From Leucaena leucocephala (Eukaryota; Streptophyta; Magnoliopsida; Fabales; Fabaceae): DNA of 64,000 nt. Positions 1 through 12,238 of the stretch are shown in pieces (the first letter of the stretch is position 1; each line of letters opens with the position of its first letter). The stretch spans positions 12,046,001-12,110,000 of the forward strand of contig CM073550.1 in NCBI GenBank assembly GCA_037074615.1, read 5' to 3'. Below the pieces are notes generated by a model. It was not told where the DNA came from, did no database searches, and saw only the letters and a program-made list of their open reading frames with translations. The translations under genes and the position numbers were made by a program.

Positions 1-449
1 ATAGCTTGTGGAAAAAAATCCATAAACCACAAAGCTCTTGAAAATGAAATAAACATAGGGAATTGGGTATAGGAACTGTATGGAAGTCGGAGAATTCTTG
101 AAGCGGTTGATCCAAGACTCTTCCAAGGAGATTTTGACCAAGATCAAATCCTATGCTTGATGGTTGTTGGGCTATGGTGTGCTCATCCTGATCATAAGAA
201 TAGGCCTTCTATAAGGCAAGCAATTATTGTGCTTAACTTTGAAGCTCCATTTCCTAGTCTTCCTAGCTTCGAGTTATCCTGAACTGACATATCATGAACT
301 TCCTCCGAGTGGGTCATCTTTTTTAGTTCCATCCGGCAACAATTCTTCAGAGGTAAGTCAAAACCAGAACTTAACATTTAGTTCCAGCACAAATTCTTCT
401 TGTTTCACAGCATCTTCTTATAATGCATCGCCAACCATGTCATTATGAT
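1..449 (+). pseudogene. L-type lectin receptor kinase, C-terminal fragment
   Basis: The plus strand reads as the end of a kinase domain and tail: ILEAVDPRLFQGDFDQDQI, then VVGLWCAHPDHKNRPSIRQA, then VLNFEAPFPSLPS. This matches kinase subdomains IX-XI and the tail of plant lectin-domain receptor kinases (LecRK class IX type), which are plasma-membrane Ser/Thr kinases with an extracellular legume-lectin domain. An in-frame TAG at 70-72 follows the residues GNWV, where family members continue with a leucine/tyrosine segment. The reading frame shifts near 285, after which a Ser/Asn-rich tail runs to a stop at about 449. The 5' part of the gene lies outside the window. A second copy of the same 3' region sits at 15290-15775. 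The stop and frameshift make a functional product unlikely. Confidence 0.8.
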
Positions 450-1270
450 AATCACGCAAGTAACTTTGGTAGACGCTGTTCGTGTTCCTAATGTATGAAC
501 CATATCTTGAGGAGAGTTGCAATTATTCACGGTCTTTTGGAATATCCTTTCTTGTAGATCACACGCTCTTATTTTTATATAAAACAACTCCGATGTCTGT
601 ACAATATAAATAAACTTAGTCTGAAAACAATAATAAAGAATAAAAACAGCAACGGCAATAAGAGTAGTACGATAATTAATATAATATAAGGGTTGAACTC
701 ACTACTCTATCTCTTTATATTTTTAATGAATTTTAGTTTTGATTTACATACTTTAGATATTTTTGTTATGTTTTATTCTTTTACTTTATATTGTTCAAAA
801 TGTTGGTCTTTATAGTTTTATAAGCACCTGGGTATGAGCTTAAAGGTATTAACTTCATTGATGTGGTGTTAATAATGTTAAATAGGCTGAGGTGGGCTGC
901 TAACTAAAACTAATGTGACATACATTGAGGATCTAAAACTAAATCTAATTAAAAGTATATGAATCAAAAATAAAATTTGTTAAAAGTACAGAGATATGAA
1001 GTGGCTTTGACCTTATAAAAAGGTAACTAAAATGGGTGAGAAAGGATGAAAAATTGACTTTGACTTACAAAACTAATTTTGAGTGGAGAAATCAATTTTT
1101 TTTTTATATATTTTTCTACTGGTATCCGTCACCACTAACAACTGATTAGTTTGGCTTGCGAGAATATGTACCCACAATAGGATGAATATTACTACCTTCA
1201 AGTAATTATCGACTCCATACCCAAGATTCCCAAGATTCAAACATAATACCACATGAGAATAAATCAATTT
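450..1270. other. AT-rich intergenic sequence, nothing recognised
   Basis: I see no sustained reading frame, splice-bounded exon or terminal repeat here. It is AT-rich sequence following the receptor-kinase pseudogene. Confidence 0.5.
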
Positions 1271-2004
1271 TCAATAATAAAACATAATTTCCAACATTTG
1301 AATTTAGGCAGTGAAAACATGAAAATAAATTTTATCCTTCATGGATTTATATTCAGTACGGAATATGTGTCTATAGACATAATGATATATACATGAGAAT
1401 TTTATATATCCTAGATTTAAGGGACATAATTTTTCTCATATTCTAGGTAGGTCACAACATAATTTTCAGGGTGTGACATTAACAAAAGAAACATTACTTT
1501 TTGAATTTTGAAACCCAGGAAAATTACTCTTTGAATGATATAAATTTCTTTGTAAATAGGACAACTATCGTCAAGAATTTTGTCGATATAGAAGCGAAGG
1601 GAGTATCCTATAAAATAGGAAAAAAGGCGAATAAAGACCGTCTAAATTTTAAAAAGAAAAAAAGAGTATCTAAATTTTAAAAAGGATATGTTGGGCATAA
1701 GTTCCAATCTGTTCTTTCAAAATTTGGAAGCAAAAAACAAAATTGCCCTTTAGTCATTTACTATTCCTATAGTAAGATTTATCACTTGAGTAATGATTTT
1801 GACCACTTTCACTAAGATATTTACTACTTCATGTAATAACAATTTGCAAGTAAATATTTTTGGTCATTTATTATTCTTGCAATGAAATTTACTACTTGAG
1901 CAATGATTTTGACTACCATCAGACCCAACTCCTCACTGTTCATCTTCTTTCTCACTATTTATCAGCCATCAACATTACGCATCAGATTATCGTTCTTGCC
2001 ACTA
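1271..2004. repeat. 734-bp tandem duplication, copy 1
   Basis: This block begins TCAATAATAAAACATAATTT and ends near TCTTGCCACTATC. The same order of motifs recurs head-to-tail in the next block: GCAGTGAAAAC, CTATAGACATAATGATATAT, the TATCCTAGATTTAAGGG segment and a TTCATCTTCTT segment. By eye the two copies differ at under a tenth of positions plus small indels. The second half carries loosely 21-bp-spaced motifs resembling the array at 50656-52222. No coding potential seen. Confidence 0.8.
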
Positions 2005-2737
2005 TCAATAATAAACTATAATTTTCAACATTTGAATTCTTGCAGTGAAAACAAGAAAATAAATTTTATCCTCATGGATTTATATTCAGTATGGAATGTG
2101 TCTATAGACATAATGATATATACATGAGAATTTTATATATCCTAGATTTAAGGGATATAATTTTTCTCATATTCTAGGTTGGTCACAACATAATTTTCAG
2201 TATGTGACATTAACAAAAGAAAAATTACTCTTTGAATCTTGAAAACCAGAAAAATTACTCTTTGAATCATATAAATTTCTTTGTAAATAGGACAACTACC
2301 ATCAAGAATTTTGTTCATATAGAAGTGGAGGGAGTATCCTATAAAATAGGAAAAAACACGAATAAAGATCGCCTAAATTTTAAAAAGAAAAAAAGAGTAT
2401 TTGAATTTTAAAAAGGATATGTTGGGCATAAGTCCCAATCTGTCCTTTCAAAATTTGGAACCAAAAAACAAAATTGCCCTTTAGTAATTTACTATTCTTG
2501 CAATAGGATTTACCACTTGAGCAATGATTTTAATCACTTTCACTAAGACATTTACTACTTCTTGTAACAACAATTTGCAAGTAATTATTTTTTGTCATTT
2601 ATTATTCCTACAATGATATTTATTACTTGAGTAATGATTTTGACCACCATCAGACCTAACTCCTCACTGTTCATCTTCTTCCTCACTATTCATCAGCAAT
2701 CAAACATTACGCATCAGATTATAGTTCTCGTCACTAT
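2005..2737. repeat. 734-bp tandem duplication, copy 2
   Basis: Second head-to-tail copy of the block at 1271-2004, ending at TTCTCGTCACTATC. It contains the segment at 2418-2445 with GGGCATAAG followed by CCCAATCTGT, also seen in copy 1. A related inverted motif occurs in the left arm of the foldback element near 50590. Confidence 0.8.
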
Positions 2738-2956
2738 CTTGCTCGCCCTCGCCCTTTTTTGGTGACCTTAGTGCTCTACTTCCCTAATTCTCTCTCTTTG
2801 CACAACCACATTCTCTCTATTTGAAGACAAGGAAGACGATCTACGATAGAGACACTGGAAACTCTGACACGTACGTCAATGGCAAGGACAAGTAAGATGG
2901 TGACTAGAGGAGGGAGAGCAATGAGCAATGAGAGGAGCAAGATTAATAGTGAGAAA

Positions 2957-3112
2957 GAAGATGAATAGTGAGGAAGAGGGTCTAATGGTGGTCAAAATTA
3001 TTGTTCAAATGGTAAATCATATTGAAAGAGTAGTAAATAACCCAATCAATTACTTGCACAGAGAGTAGTAAATGCCTTAGTTAAAGTTGTCAAAATTATT
3101 GCTCAAGTGGTA
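2957..3112. repeat. Inverted partial copy of the 1271-2737 repeat
   Basis: Read on the minus strand, this segment reproduces the part of the upstream repeat near 2490-2700. Shared motifs include ATGAATAGTGAGGAAGA, the TGGTGGTCAAAAT segment and GCTCAAGTGGTAAAT. Together with 2005-2737 it makes an imperfect inverted repeat around a spacer at about 2738-2956. The layout suggests a degenerate foldback transposon, but no target duplication is obvious. Confidence 0.65.
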
Positions 3113-3129
3113 AATCTGAATAGGCCTAG

Positions 3130-4262
3130 AGATTGAATCCATAATCTTAAGCCCAGTAATAAAATTTCTTATCCATATTCCTTGTGAACTTGCTTCAAAG
3201 TAAGTAATATACTCAGTATCACGAGTATAATGAGCTATAAGTGTTTGTTTTGCACTTTTCCATGATATAACACTATCTACTAATAGAAATATGCAATAGT
3301 AGATCTACTTGTATCTCAACAACCAGCTAGGTCAGAATCAGAGTACCCAATCACTTCAAGATTGTTAGTCTTTTATATATGAGCATATGATGTTTTATAC
3401 CTTAAAGGTACCTTAAACCTTTCTTTATAGTTTTCCAATGAACCTTCCTAGGATTACTTTGCATAGCTTAAGAGAATAACAATGGATCATTTTCAACAAT
3501 TACTTCACAGTCACACTCAGTATGATACACTATATAGTCACTAGAAAATGTTGACTTTCTTTCTCTTATTGACCTCTTTAATCCAACCTCTTGATTTGGT
3601 TTAGGATGTTTATTTCAAATATTTTCTATCATATTTTGTGGTTTTACAATAGATTGATCAACCTAAATATGCTCCTCATGTCTAGCATTGTCAACTCGAG
3701 TTATAGGAGCAATATGTTCTATGATAACTCTAATTGGAGGAGTGTCATGGATATTAATGTTCCTTCATCAGTGTTAGTAATTTACTCTATGTGATATTTT
3801 TTGCAATTGATCACTCCCACTAATCTCATCATTCTCAAAAAATTTAACATTCCTAGATTCCATAAACTTTCCTGAAGGTAAAGGATAGTAGAATTTGTAA
3901 CCTTATACTTTTTAGTATAGCCAACAAAATATGTTTTAATAGTCTTAGGATCTAATTTTTTTTCTTGTCAATTGTAAACTATTATTTCTGTAGGATAACC
4001 TCATATCTTAAAGTGATTTAAACTAGATTTTCATTATTTCTAGATTTCAAAGGGTATATTTGACATTGCCTTTGTTAGAACCCTATTCAAGATGTATGTA
4101 GCTTCCTTGAGTGCTTCATTCCATAAGAAAACTAAAAGTTTGAACTAATTCATCATGCTCTTAACCATATCTAGCAATATCCTATTTCTTCTTTCAACTA
4201 CATCATTCATGTCAAATGATCCAGACATGTCAAGTCCTAGCTTTTGCATTACTATTATATAC
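3130..4262 (-). mobile_element. Ty1/copia retrotransposon pol remnant
   Basis: Minus-strand translation gives the signatures of a copia polyprotein in correct order. First comes an end-of-integrase segment reading NEALKEATYILNRVLTK, then the post-integrase segment KKLDPKTIKTYFVGYTKKYK. The RNase H end follows with GYSDSDLAGC, then VISWKSAKQTLIAHYT and EASSQGIWIRNFI. Reverse transcriptase between these parts is largely missing, and stops and frameshifts are frequent. No LTRs are visible. The remnant stops abruptly at the left edge of element A (4281), so it was probably already a relic when A inserted. Confidence 0.8.
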
Positions 4263-4280
4263 ATGAAGGAATTAATGAAT

Positions 4281-7200
4281 TATATTGACCTAAGGAATTA
4301 CCTTGTTATGAAACCATTTTAATGAAATATAGATATATTTTCTTGCAGTGAAATTATAAATAAAAGTGGCTAGCTGAGTGGTTGGAGACAAGAGAGTTGA
4401 GAAAGAGGTTCCCTGTTCGAATCCTAGTATCTGCAAAGGTGGGATTTCATTTTTTTTAGACATGTGAAATTTCCAAAATAACTCTCTGCCCATTTCTTTT
4501 AATAAGTATACTTCCTTATCCTATTTGCTTTTGTGGACAATGAGAGAGAGCAGAGGAAATTGCAGGGAAGCTTCAAGATATTGTTGGTACTATAGTTGAT
4601 GTCATTCTCCATTACCTGAGCTGTGATCACCGGTGACAAGTTGCTCTGCCATCACGGTGTCTTTTGGGCTCATAGATCTCAGTAAGTAGCATGATCTCTT
4701 TCTTATTCTAGTTCAAGCTGTGACGTCAAGCTTACAGTGTTAAGGAGTAGTCACCATCGGGCTATCTGTAGCTCTCGCCATCGAGGTTACCATCATTGGT
4801 GGCTATTTCTCACTATGGTCTTCTACATTTTCAAATCTTGGTGGTGGAATCCTTTCTTTCGTCCGTTCTACATAGCGTGTCATGCTGTTGCCATTGTACA
4901 CCATTATTCTTCTTCGTTCAGAGCTTGGGGGTTGACGCTCTCCCCTCTTTCCCTCTATTAAATTTAGTCACTCTGTCATCATAGAAGCTTCATTATTTTT
5001 ACTGTAGTAACCCTATCTCTGCCTTGCTTCTCTATTCAAATAGCTGTGTGTGTGAATGAGAGAAAAGGAGAAAGAAGCAACATTTGATGCCTTGCTACTG
5101 CAGAAAAACCACCATGTATGGTATGGTAAGTTCCCTCTGACTTGCTTATTCATATATACAGTGAACTTCATCTATAAGGGAAGTGATACAAATTGGTTGA
5201 TGGGAGCTCCCTATTTTTCTGTGTAACTAATGTCCTATCCCCTTACTGCCATTGAACCCATTTTCTAATGCATTTAATTATGTGGTATGTTTGAAGCTCT
5301 CTACCTTTTTATGTCGTCTGTGCATAGTTGGATTAATGAGTGTTTTGATTTACTATATTTGAATCTTTTTGTTCATGGGAAGGAAGGAGAATTGGAAGTT
5401 ATGTGTTGGTATTAAATGGAATATGATTAAATCAAGAGTTTGCAAGTTATGAGTTGAGTTTATGTGATGTGGTTCACTGGGAGTTGCGTGTGTGAGTGAT
5501 TGCTGTTTTTGTCGTGCTGCTTTATGGCGTGGGCGGTATGTATATATGAGTATATATATGCTTATGAATGAGCTACCTCCATGTCTTCCTGTTTGGAAAA
5601 AATGGCGAAGATGATGATGTAAAATTGTTGGAAAATTTGTGGGAACAATCAGAGAAGAGTTAGGAGCTTAGTTTGTTTTTATATGGATTGATATTTGGAA
5701 CAATTGTTGAGGTATGGGTGCTGTGCTGAATGGAAGAATATGGAATTTGATAAAGATTTTGAAATTTAATATGGTTGTAAAGTTTGGAATGTTCAAGTGT
5801 TAATAAGTATATATGGATTCATTGTGGTTGTGTTAAATAAATGGTATTTGGTACAAATTATATGAATGGTATTCATTGTCAGAGTGTTTTATTTTCATAA
5901 AATGTAGAAAAGTAAGGAGAGATTGCTATTCTGAAGCTTAGAGCCGGAGTAAACTGTATTAGAATATTAAAAGTGAGTGAATAACGTCCCTTAAAAATGA
6001 TATTTTTACTAATGAATTGTTATTTGAAATATTATATTTAAAGTGTTAAATTTGAAGTATGATTTTCTAAAGACATGGTTATATGATTTGATATTTGTGA
6101 ATTACATTATTGGTGTTTCTTTTCACTTGGTTCATTATATGATTATGCTTATGTATGAAAACGAATGAAGAAAAGTTTTGAAAAAGACTTTGGTAAATGT
6201 TATATGGAATTGATTTTCTTGATGAAATACTTTTATGTGAATTTTACTATAAGAATAATTATTCCATATGAAATGAAGAAACCTTTGATAATTTATTTTG
6301 ATATTCATGCTGGGGTTTAATAATTATGAAGTTATTTTAGTGAAATGGTTGCATTAAAAGGTGTGGTGATTATTAAATTGCAAATGGACCTCACCCATAC
6401 TGGAAAGGTTTTTAGAAAGGATTGAATACATAACGTTAGTTACTAATATTAGTACTATTAGTCCTTGGTGCACCATGGTTAACCCCAAGTTCGATGGATA
6501 TTCGTGAGTCTCATACTCATACCAGTTATTTGTGGGTTTTATTCTCGTACCTATTTCTCGTAGGTCTTATACCTGTACCTATTATTCATGGGTCTCATAC
6601 CTTTTACTTGTTTCATAGCCTCGTGCTACGCTTGGTTATTTACCCTCATAGATTACGTGTCCACACCTATTTTCATAGCCTCGAGCCACACCTGATTAGT
6701 TAGTTAGCCTCGTGGCCTGTGTGTACACGCTTATTTTTGTTAGTTAACTGAAAAAGGATTGTTTCAAAATGATTGTTTTAAATGAATTTCCTAAAATAAA
6801 ATGTTTATAGGAATATTCGTATTTAATTACCAAATGTTATTATTTGCATTTAAACATGTTGAAATGTTTTTCTTTTCGCACTTTAAATTATATTTTTGGG
6901 ACGTTATTTACTAGTATATTATTTTGGCTTTAGATAGTGCAGTTGATCCTATTCTTCCAGCTGAGCAGTGAAGAGTCTCACGTTGGATCCGAAGCATTAA
7001 TTTTTGGCATATATACTTTTGATGTAATTATAATTTTTGAAATACCTGTATTATTTTGTTTGAAGTTTAGATGCTTCACCTAATTTATAGATAAAATTAT
7101 GGTTATTTTGGAAACGTCTACATATGATTTGAAATATTCACAGTCTATTGTAGGATTATCGGAAGGTCGATTATACAAATATGATCCTGCGAAAATTTTA

Positions 7201-7337
7201 TAGATGGCTTGCCTTTTGATAAAAATGTAATATAATATGATTATTGCTTTAAATGTTTTATTTACGGTTTTATGCTTAAGGAATAGGAATTTATTCATAT
7301 TCTGTGCATGTCACGGCTCAAATTTTAGGATGTGATA
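4281..7337 (+). repeat. Element A 5' LTR
   Basis: About 3,057 bp, against 3,051 bp for the 3' copy. The first bases are degenerate (TATATTGACC where the 3' copy has TGTAATGACT) and it ends GGATGTGATA. It holds a tRNA-like segment near 4364-4436, a degenerate minisatellite with GTGGGTTTTATTCTCG-type units at 6490-6610, and a degenerate copy of the family hairpin near 6711-6729. Confidence 0.9.
4364..4436 (+). promoter_or_regulatory. tRNA-like segment with A and B boxes, element A 5' LTR
   Basis: An A-box-like TAGCTGAGTGG lies at 4371-4381 and a B-box-like GTTCGAATCC at 4415-4424, starts 44 nt apart, as in a tRNA gene. A run of eight T follows within about 35 bp. The 3' LTR keeps the pair at 12328 and 12372 (GTTTGAATCC), again 44 nt apart. 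The acceptor stem is not preserved, so this is tRNA-like rather than a tRNA gene. Confidence 0.65.
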
Positions 7338-7340
7338 GTT

Positions 7341-7352
7341 TGGTATCAAAGC
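7341..7352 (+). promoter_or_regulatory. Primer binding site, element A
   Basis: TGGTATCAAAGC starts 4 nt after the LTR end. It matches the complement of the 3' end of plant initiator tRNA-Met (TGGTATCAGAGC) with one change. Confidence 0.85.
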
Positions 7353-7546
7353 AAAGGTTTTCTTGAGCTAAGTGGAGTAGGGATACTTCAGAGGGGTCTC
7401 AATTATCATTATGAACCCGGGCATAATTATAGTCAAGACATCATTGAAGGTCTTTTTAGGAGATTTAAAAGCGTTTTCTTTTCTTATTATATCAAGAATT
7501 TATTTTCCCTTAAAATTAAATATTTTCTGTTTTAGTGTATAGCTAA

Positions 7547-10500
7547 ATGCCACTTAGACATCTACCATCTAAAAGAAGCTCTAGGAGTGATAGGGCTTCA
7601 GATAGAGGCTCAGCTCACTAAAGTGACTTACCCCTAGGGGCAAATGACAGGGTCATAAGAGAGTGAGGACTAGGGAAGGTCAACCCTTTAGACCTCTTTA
7701 AGCGGTCCTATCTAAAGTTGAACCATCTAATCCCTAATCTCCTGAATCTCCATATCATCTAGACACGAAACTCAAAAAGAGACACACAATGTCATTGAAG
7801 AGGATAATATTACATTTAAGTTGTTAAAATTCATTAAGTTGGTTCCTTCTATGTTCACAGGTTTTGATTCTCGAGAAGAACCTATGAAATTTCTGGAAGG
7901 TATTTAGAAGAGGTGTAAAACTCTAAAATATCTTGATATTCAGTATGTGCTTTATTCTAGTTAGAAGGGATAGGTAATGCCTGGAGCAAGATAGTTCTAG
8001 TTTACAGGGAGATAGAGTATCATCATTGTCAAAGGCTAATTTCAAGGATATCTTTCTTAAACGCTATCTTCCCCAGAGTAAAAAAGATGACAGGATCAAA
8101 AAGTTCCTATTGTTAAAGTGTACTTCAAGAATGACAGTGGCTGAGCATGATAGGAAGTTTATAGAGCTTCTTCTTATGCATCGATATTGATTCCTTCGGA
8201 CGAGGATAGGATTGGCAGGTTCATTTAGGGATTGTCAATATATATATACATGACAATGTGGCCCCTATATTGAATCATTTTGCTTATTATGCTGATGTAG
8301 TGGATTGTGCGTTGAGAATTGAGCTGAGGCACATTGAAGAAAAAATGGTTTCTAAGAAACAGAAAATAGGAAGTGGAAGATTTCAAAGGTCTTCATTTAA
8401 AGGGAATCGCTCTCAAGGCCAATCCCTATCATTTTCTATGCAGCCAATACCTGGATCTTATGGACCCTCCACGGGTGCTTTAGATCTGAGACCTAAATTT
8501 GGAGGTGCTAGACCTCAGCCTGTTGGGAGCTAGTCTAATTATTCCAAGTCTCCTAATGATATGTGTGGGAATTATCATTCAGGAGTCTGTTGTAAGGCCT
8601 CAGGTGTATGTTACGGGGAGTGGATAGCTAGTTCATATGAAGAGAGAATGTCCATTTGCTTAGCCCATTTTGAGTTATGAATCAACCCAACCTTCTCCCC
8701 GCCCTGCTACTTTTGTAGCCCTATCTATTATAGTAACTTCTACCTTGACAGGTAGAGGTGCATCAGGAATACCTTCAGGAAAAAGGGCACAACCTTCTTC
8801 AGGGCAAGGCCAAGCAAGGGTGTATGCTATGACGAGGCAAGATGCTCAAGCTTTTAATGCTATGGTTATAGGTATTATCACTATATGTTCTCAAAAAGCT
8901 TATGCATTGTTTGACCTGGATCGACACATTCTTATGTTTCAGTATATTTTTGCTAAAAGGTTGGGTAAAGACTTTGTCAAACTTGATTGCTCTTTTTCGG
9001 TTGCTACTCTAGTCGGGGAATCTTTGTTAGTTTCACAGGTGTATAAATCTTGTGAAGTGTCTATTGAGAAAAGAGAAAGTCTTATTGATTTAATGATTAT
9101 TGACATGATTGATTTTGATGTGATATTAGGCATGGATTGGTTAGACCCTTGTTATGCTACTGTTGATTGCCACTTGAAAGTGGTGAAATTTAATATTCCA
9201 GGTGAAACTTCTTTTGTGTTGTAAGGGAATGAAGTAGAGAGGCCAACTAATTTGATCTCTGCTTTAAAAGCCCAACAATTATTAATAAAGGATTGTTAAG
9301 GAGTTTTGGCTGTAGTGAAAGATGTTGATAAACCTACTGTCAACTTGGATCAAATTCTAATCATTAGGGAATTTCCCAATGTCTTTCCAGAGGAATTACC
9401 TAGCTTAGCTCTATATAGAGAGGTAGAATTTAATATTGACGTTATTCTTGGCATGCAACCAATTTCCATTCTACCTTATCGGATGGCACCCTCAGAGTTA
9501 AGGGAATTGAAGACTTAGCCGCAATAATTATTAGATAAGGGGTTTATTTGACCCAGCACTTCTCCGCGGGGTATACCATTGTTATTTTTAAAAAAGAAAG
9601 ATATATCTTTGAGGCTGTGCTTTGACTATCGATAGCTTAATAAAGTGACCATAAAGAATAAATATCTGTTAGCGCGCATTGATGACCTTTTTGATCAGTT
9701 GCAAGGAGCACAGTATTTTTCAAAAGTACACTTATGAGCAAGGTATCATCAATTAAAGATCAAGAAGGAAGATATTCCAAAGACTACATATAAAACTCGG
9801 TATGATCATTATGAATTTTTGGTGATGCCTTTTGGTTTGACAAATGCTCCTACAACATTCATAGGCTTGATGAATTAGGTATTAAGAGCATTTCTTGATA
9901 AGTTTGTAATTGTGTTTATTGATGATATCTTAATATACTCCAAGAGTATGGAGGAGCATGAGTATCATTTGCGGTTAGTGTTACAATGGTTGAGAGAACA
10001 ACAGCTTTATGCTAAGTTTTCTAAATGTGAATTATGGTTGAATGAGGTCACTTTCTTGGGGCATCTGGATATCATCGTCACCAAGATTTGAAGTTTCTTG
10101 GGCCTCGTAGGATATCATCTTCATTTTGTGCAAGATTTTTCAAGAATAGCATCTCCATTAACAAGGTTAACTCAGAAGAATATGAAATTCTTCTAGGATG
10201 ATAAGTGTGAGGGAAGTTTTTAGAAGTTAAAGGAGTCTTTGAGTTCCACTCTAGTTTTAATTTTACCATCAGGGGTTGGGGGATACACAGTGTATTATGA
10301 TGCTTCTCGAATTGGTTTAGGCTGTGTATTAATACAGAATGGGCAAGTAATTGTTTATGCCTATAGAAAGCTTAAGAAGCATGAGAAAAATTATCCAACT
10401 CATGATTTAGAAATTGCCGTAGTGTGTTTGCTTTAAAGATTTGGAGATATTATCTGTATGGGGAAACTTGTGAGATTTTTACTGATCACAAAAGTCTCAA

Positions 10501-12187
10501 GTACATTTTTAAGCAGAAGGATCTGAATCTCAGATAGAGAAGATGGATGGAATTATTAAAAGATTATGATTGTACAATTCTGTATCATCTGAATAAAGTG
10601 AATGTGGTAACTAATACTTTAAGCAGAAAGTCTATGGGCAACCTAGTTCATATGAATGTTGAAAGAAGACCACTAGTACAGGAAATCTATAAAGTGGAGC
10701 AAGAGGGAGTGTTATTTGAAATTATTGATAGAGGAGCATTTTTAGCTCATTTGAAAGCTCATTTCTCTTTAAATGATCACATTAAAGAGACTCAGTACGC
10801 TGATCTGAGATTATACAGGTTGTAAGATTTGGTCAAGAGGGAAGTAACACAGAATTTGTGATTGACCATGAAGGTGTTTTGACGTACAATGGTAGGATTT
10901 GTGTGCCTCAAGTTCATGATTTGAGAAAACAAATTTTAGAGGAAGCTCATCATTATACTTAAATTATCCACCCTGATATAACTAAGACGTACCAAGATTT
11001 GAAGCAGTTGTATTAGTGGCATGGAATGAAAAATGATATGGTGAACTTTGTTGCACATTGTTTGGTGTGTCAACAAGTTAAAGCGGAGTATCAGAAGCTT
11101 GCAGGACCATTACAATGGTTAGAAATACCTGAGTAGAAATGGAAAAATATAACAATATATTTCATCGTTGGTTTTCCCCATACTGCTAGATGTTTTGACT
11201 CTATCTAAGTAATTGTTGGCAGGTTAATAAATTCAGCTCATTTTCTTCCAGTAAAAATGATTTACAGTGCAACTAGATATGCTAAGATTTATATTGCTGA
11301 GATTTTATGATTGCATGGAGTCCCAGTGTTTATCATTTTAGATAGAGGGCCCTAATTCACTTCTCAATTTTGGGTATCATTTCATAAAGCATTGGATACT
11401 CGATTGAATCTAAGTACTACTTTTCATCCTTAAACTGATGGGCAATCTGAGACAACGATTGAAATAGTTGAGATCTTGTATCATGGATTTTGGTGGAAGC
11501 TGGGATAATCATTTGCCACTAGTAGAATTTACCTATAATAACAGTTATCAATCAAGTATTCAAATGGCACCATTTGAGGCATTATATGGAAGACAATGTA
11601 GGTCTCCAATTGGATGGTTAGAAGTTGGTGACAGAGAGATATTTAGACCATATTTGGTTTAGGACACTAAAGAGAAAGTTAAAGTAATTCAATAAAGGTT
11701 ATTGATAGCTCAGAGCTGATAGAAATCTTACGTGGATCATCGTCGCAGAGAATTAGAGTTCATGGTTAAAGATAAAGTATTTTTAAAGATATCACCAATG
11801 AAAGGTGTCATGAGATTTAGGAGAAAAGGTAAGTTGAGTCCGAGGTATATTGGTCCCTTTAAGATTTTGGATAAAGTGGGTGTTGTAGCTTATCCATTAG
11901 CCTTGCCATCAGATTTATCTAGAATTCATCCAGTGTTTCATGTGTCGATACTACAAAAATATTTGTATGATCCCTCTCATGTCGTGGAATATCAAGAAGT
12001 TCATGTAAACTTAGACTGGTCGTATGATGAGTATCCTGTAACTATTATTGATAGACAAGTAAAGAAGTTAAGATCAAAAGAGATTCCTTCAGTGAAAGTG
12101 TTATAGCTTAATTATTCAGAGGAAGAAGCTACTTGGGAAATTGAGAGTGAGATACGGAGCAAGTACCTTCACTTGTTCGAGAATTGA
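7547..12187 (+). pseudogene. Degenerate gag-pol of element A
   Basis: Starts with ATG at 7547 (MPLR-), aligned with the start of element E's Gag, and ends near a TGA at 12185-12187. Open pieces survive at 8258-8533 and 8670-9224 (late Gag into protease), 9306-9518 (protease-RT linker), 10239-10436 (RNase H), 10547-10825, 11468-11662 (integrase end) and 11732-12106 (integrase C-terminus and start of the chromodomain). The RT active-site motif FIDD is still readable at about 9915-9926. Part of the segment between RT and RNase H (about 10065-10110) is shortened relative to E. Numerous stops and small indels rule out a functional polyprotein. The Gag zinc knuckle is also broken. Confidence 0.9.
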
Positions 12188-12225
12188 GGTGAGTATATTT
12201 TCAAATTCAAAGGATCGAATTTCTT

Positions 12226-12238
12226 AAGAGGGGAAGAA
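12226..12238 (+). promoter_or_regulatory. Polypurine tract, element A
   Basis: AAGAGGGGAAGAA lies immediately before the 3' LTR and is identical to the tract in D and E. It primes plus-strand DNA synthesis in LTR elements. Confidence 0.85.
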
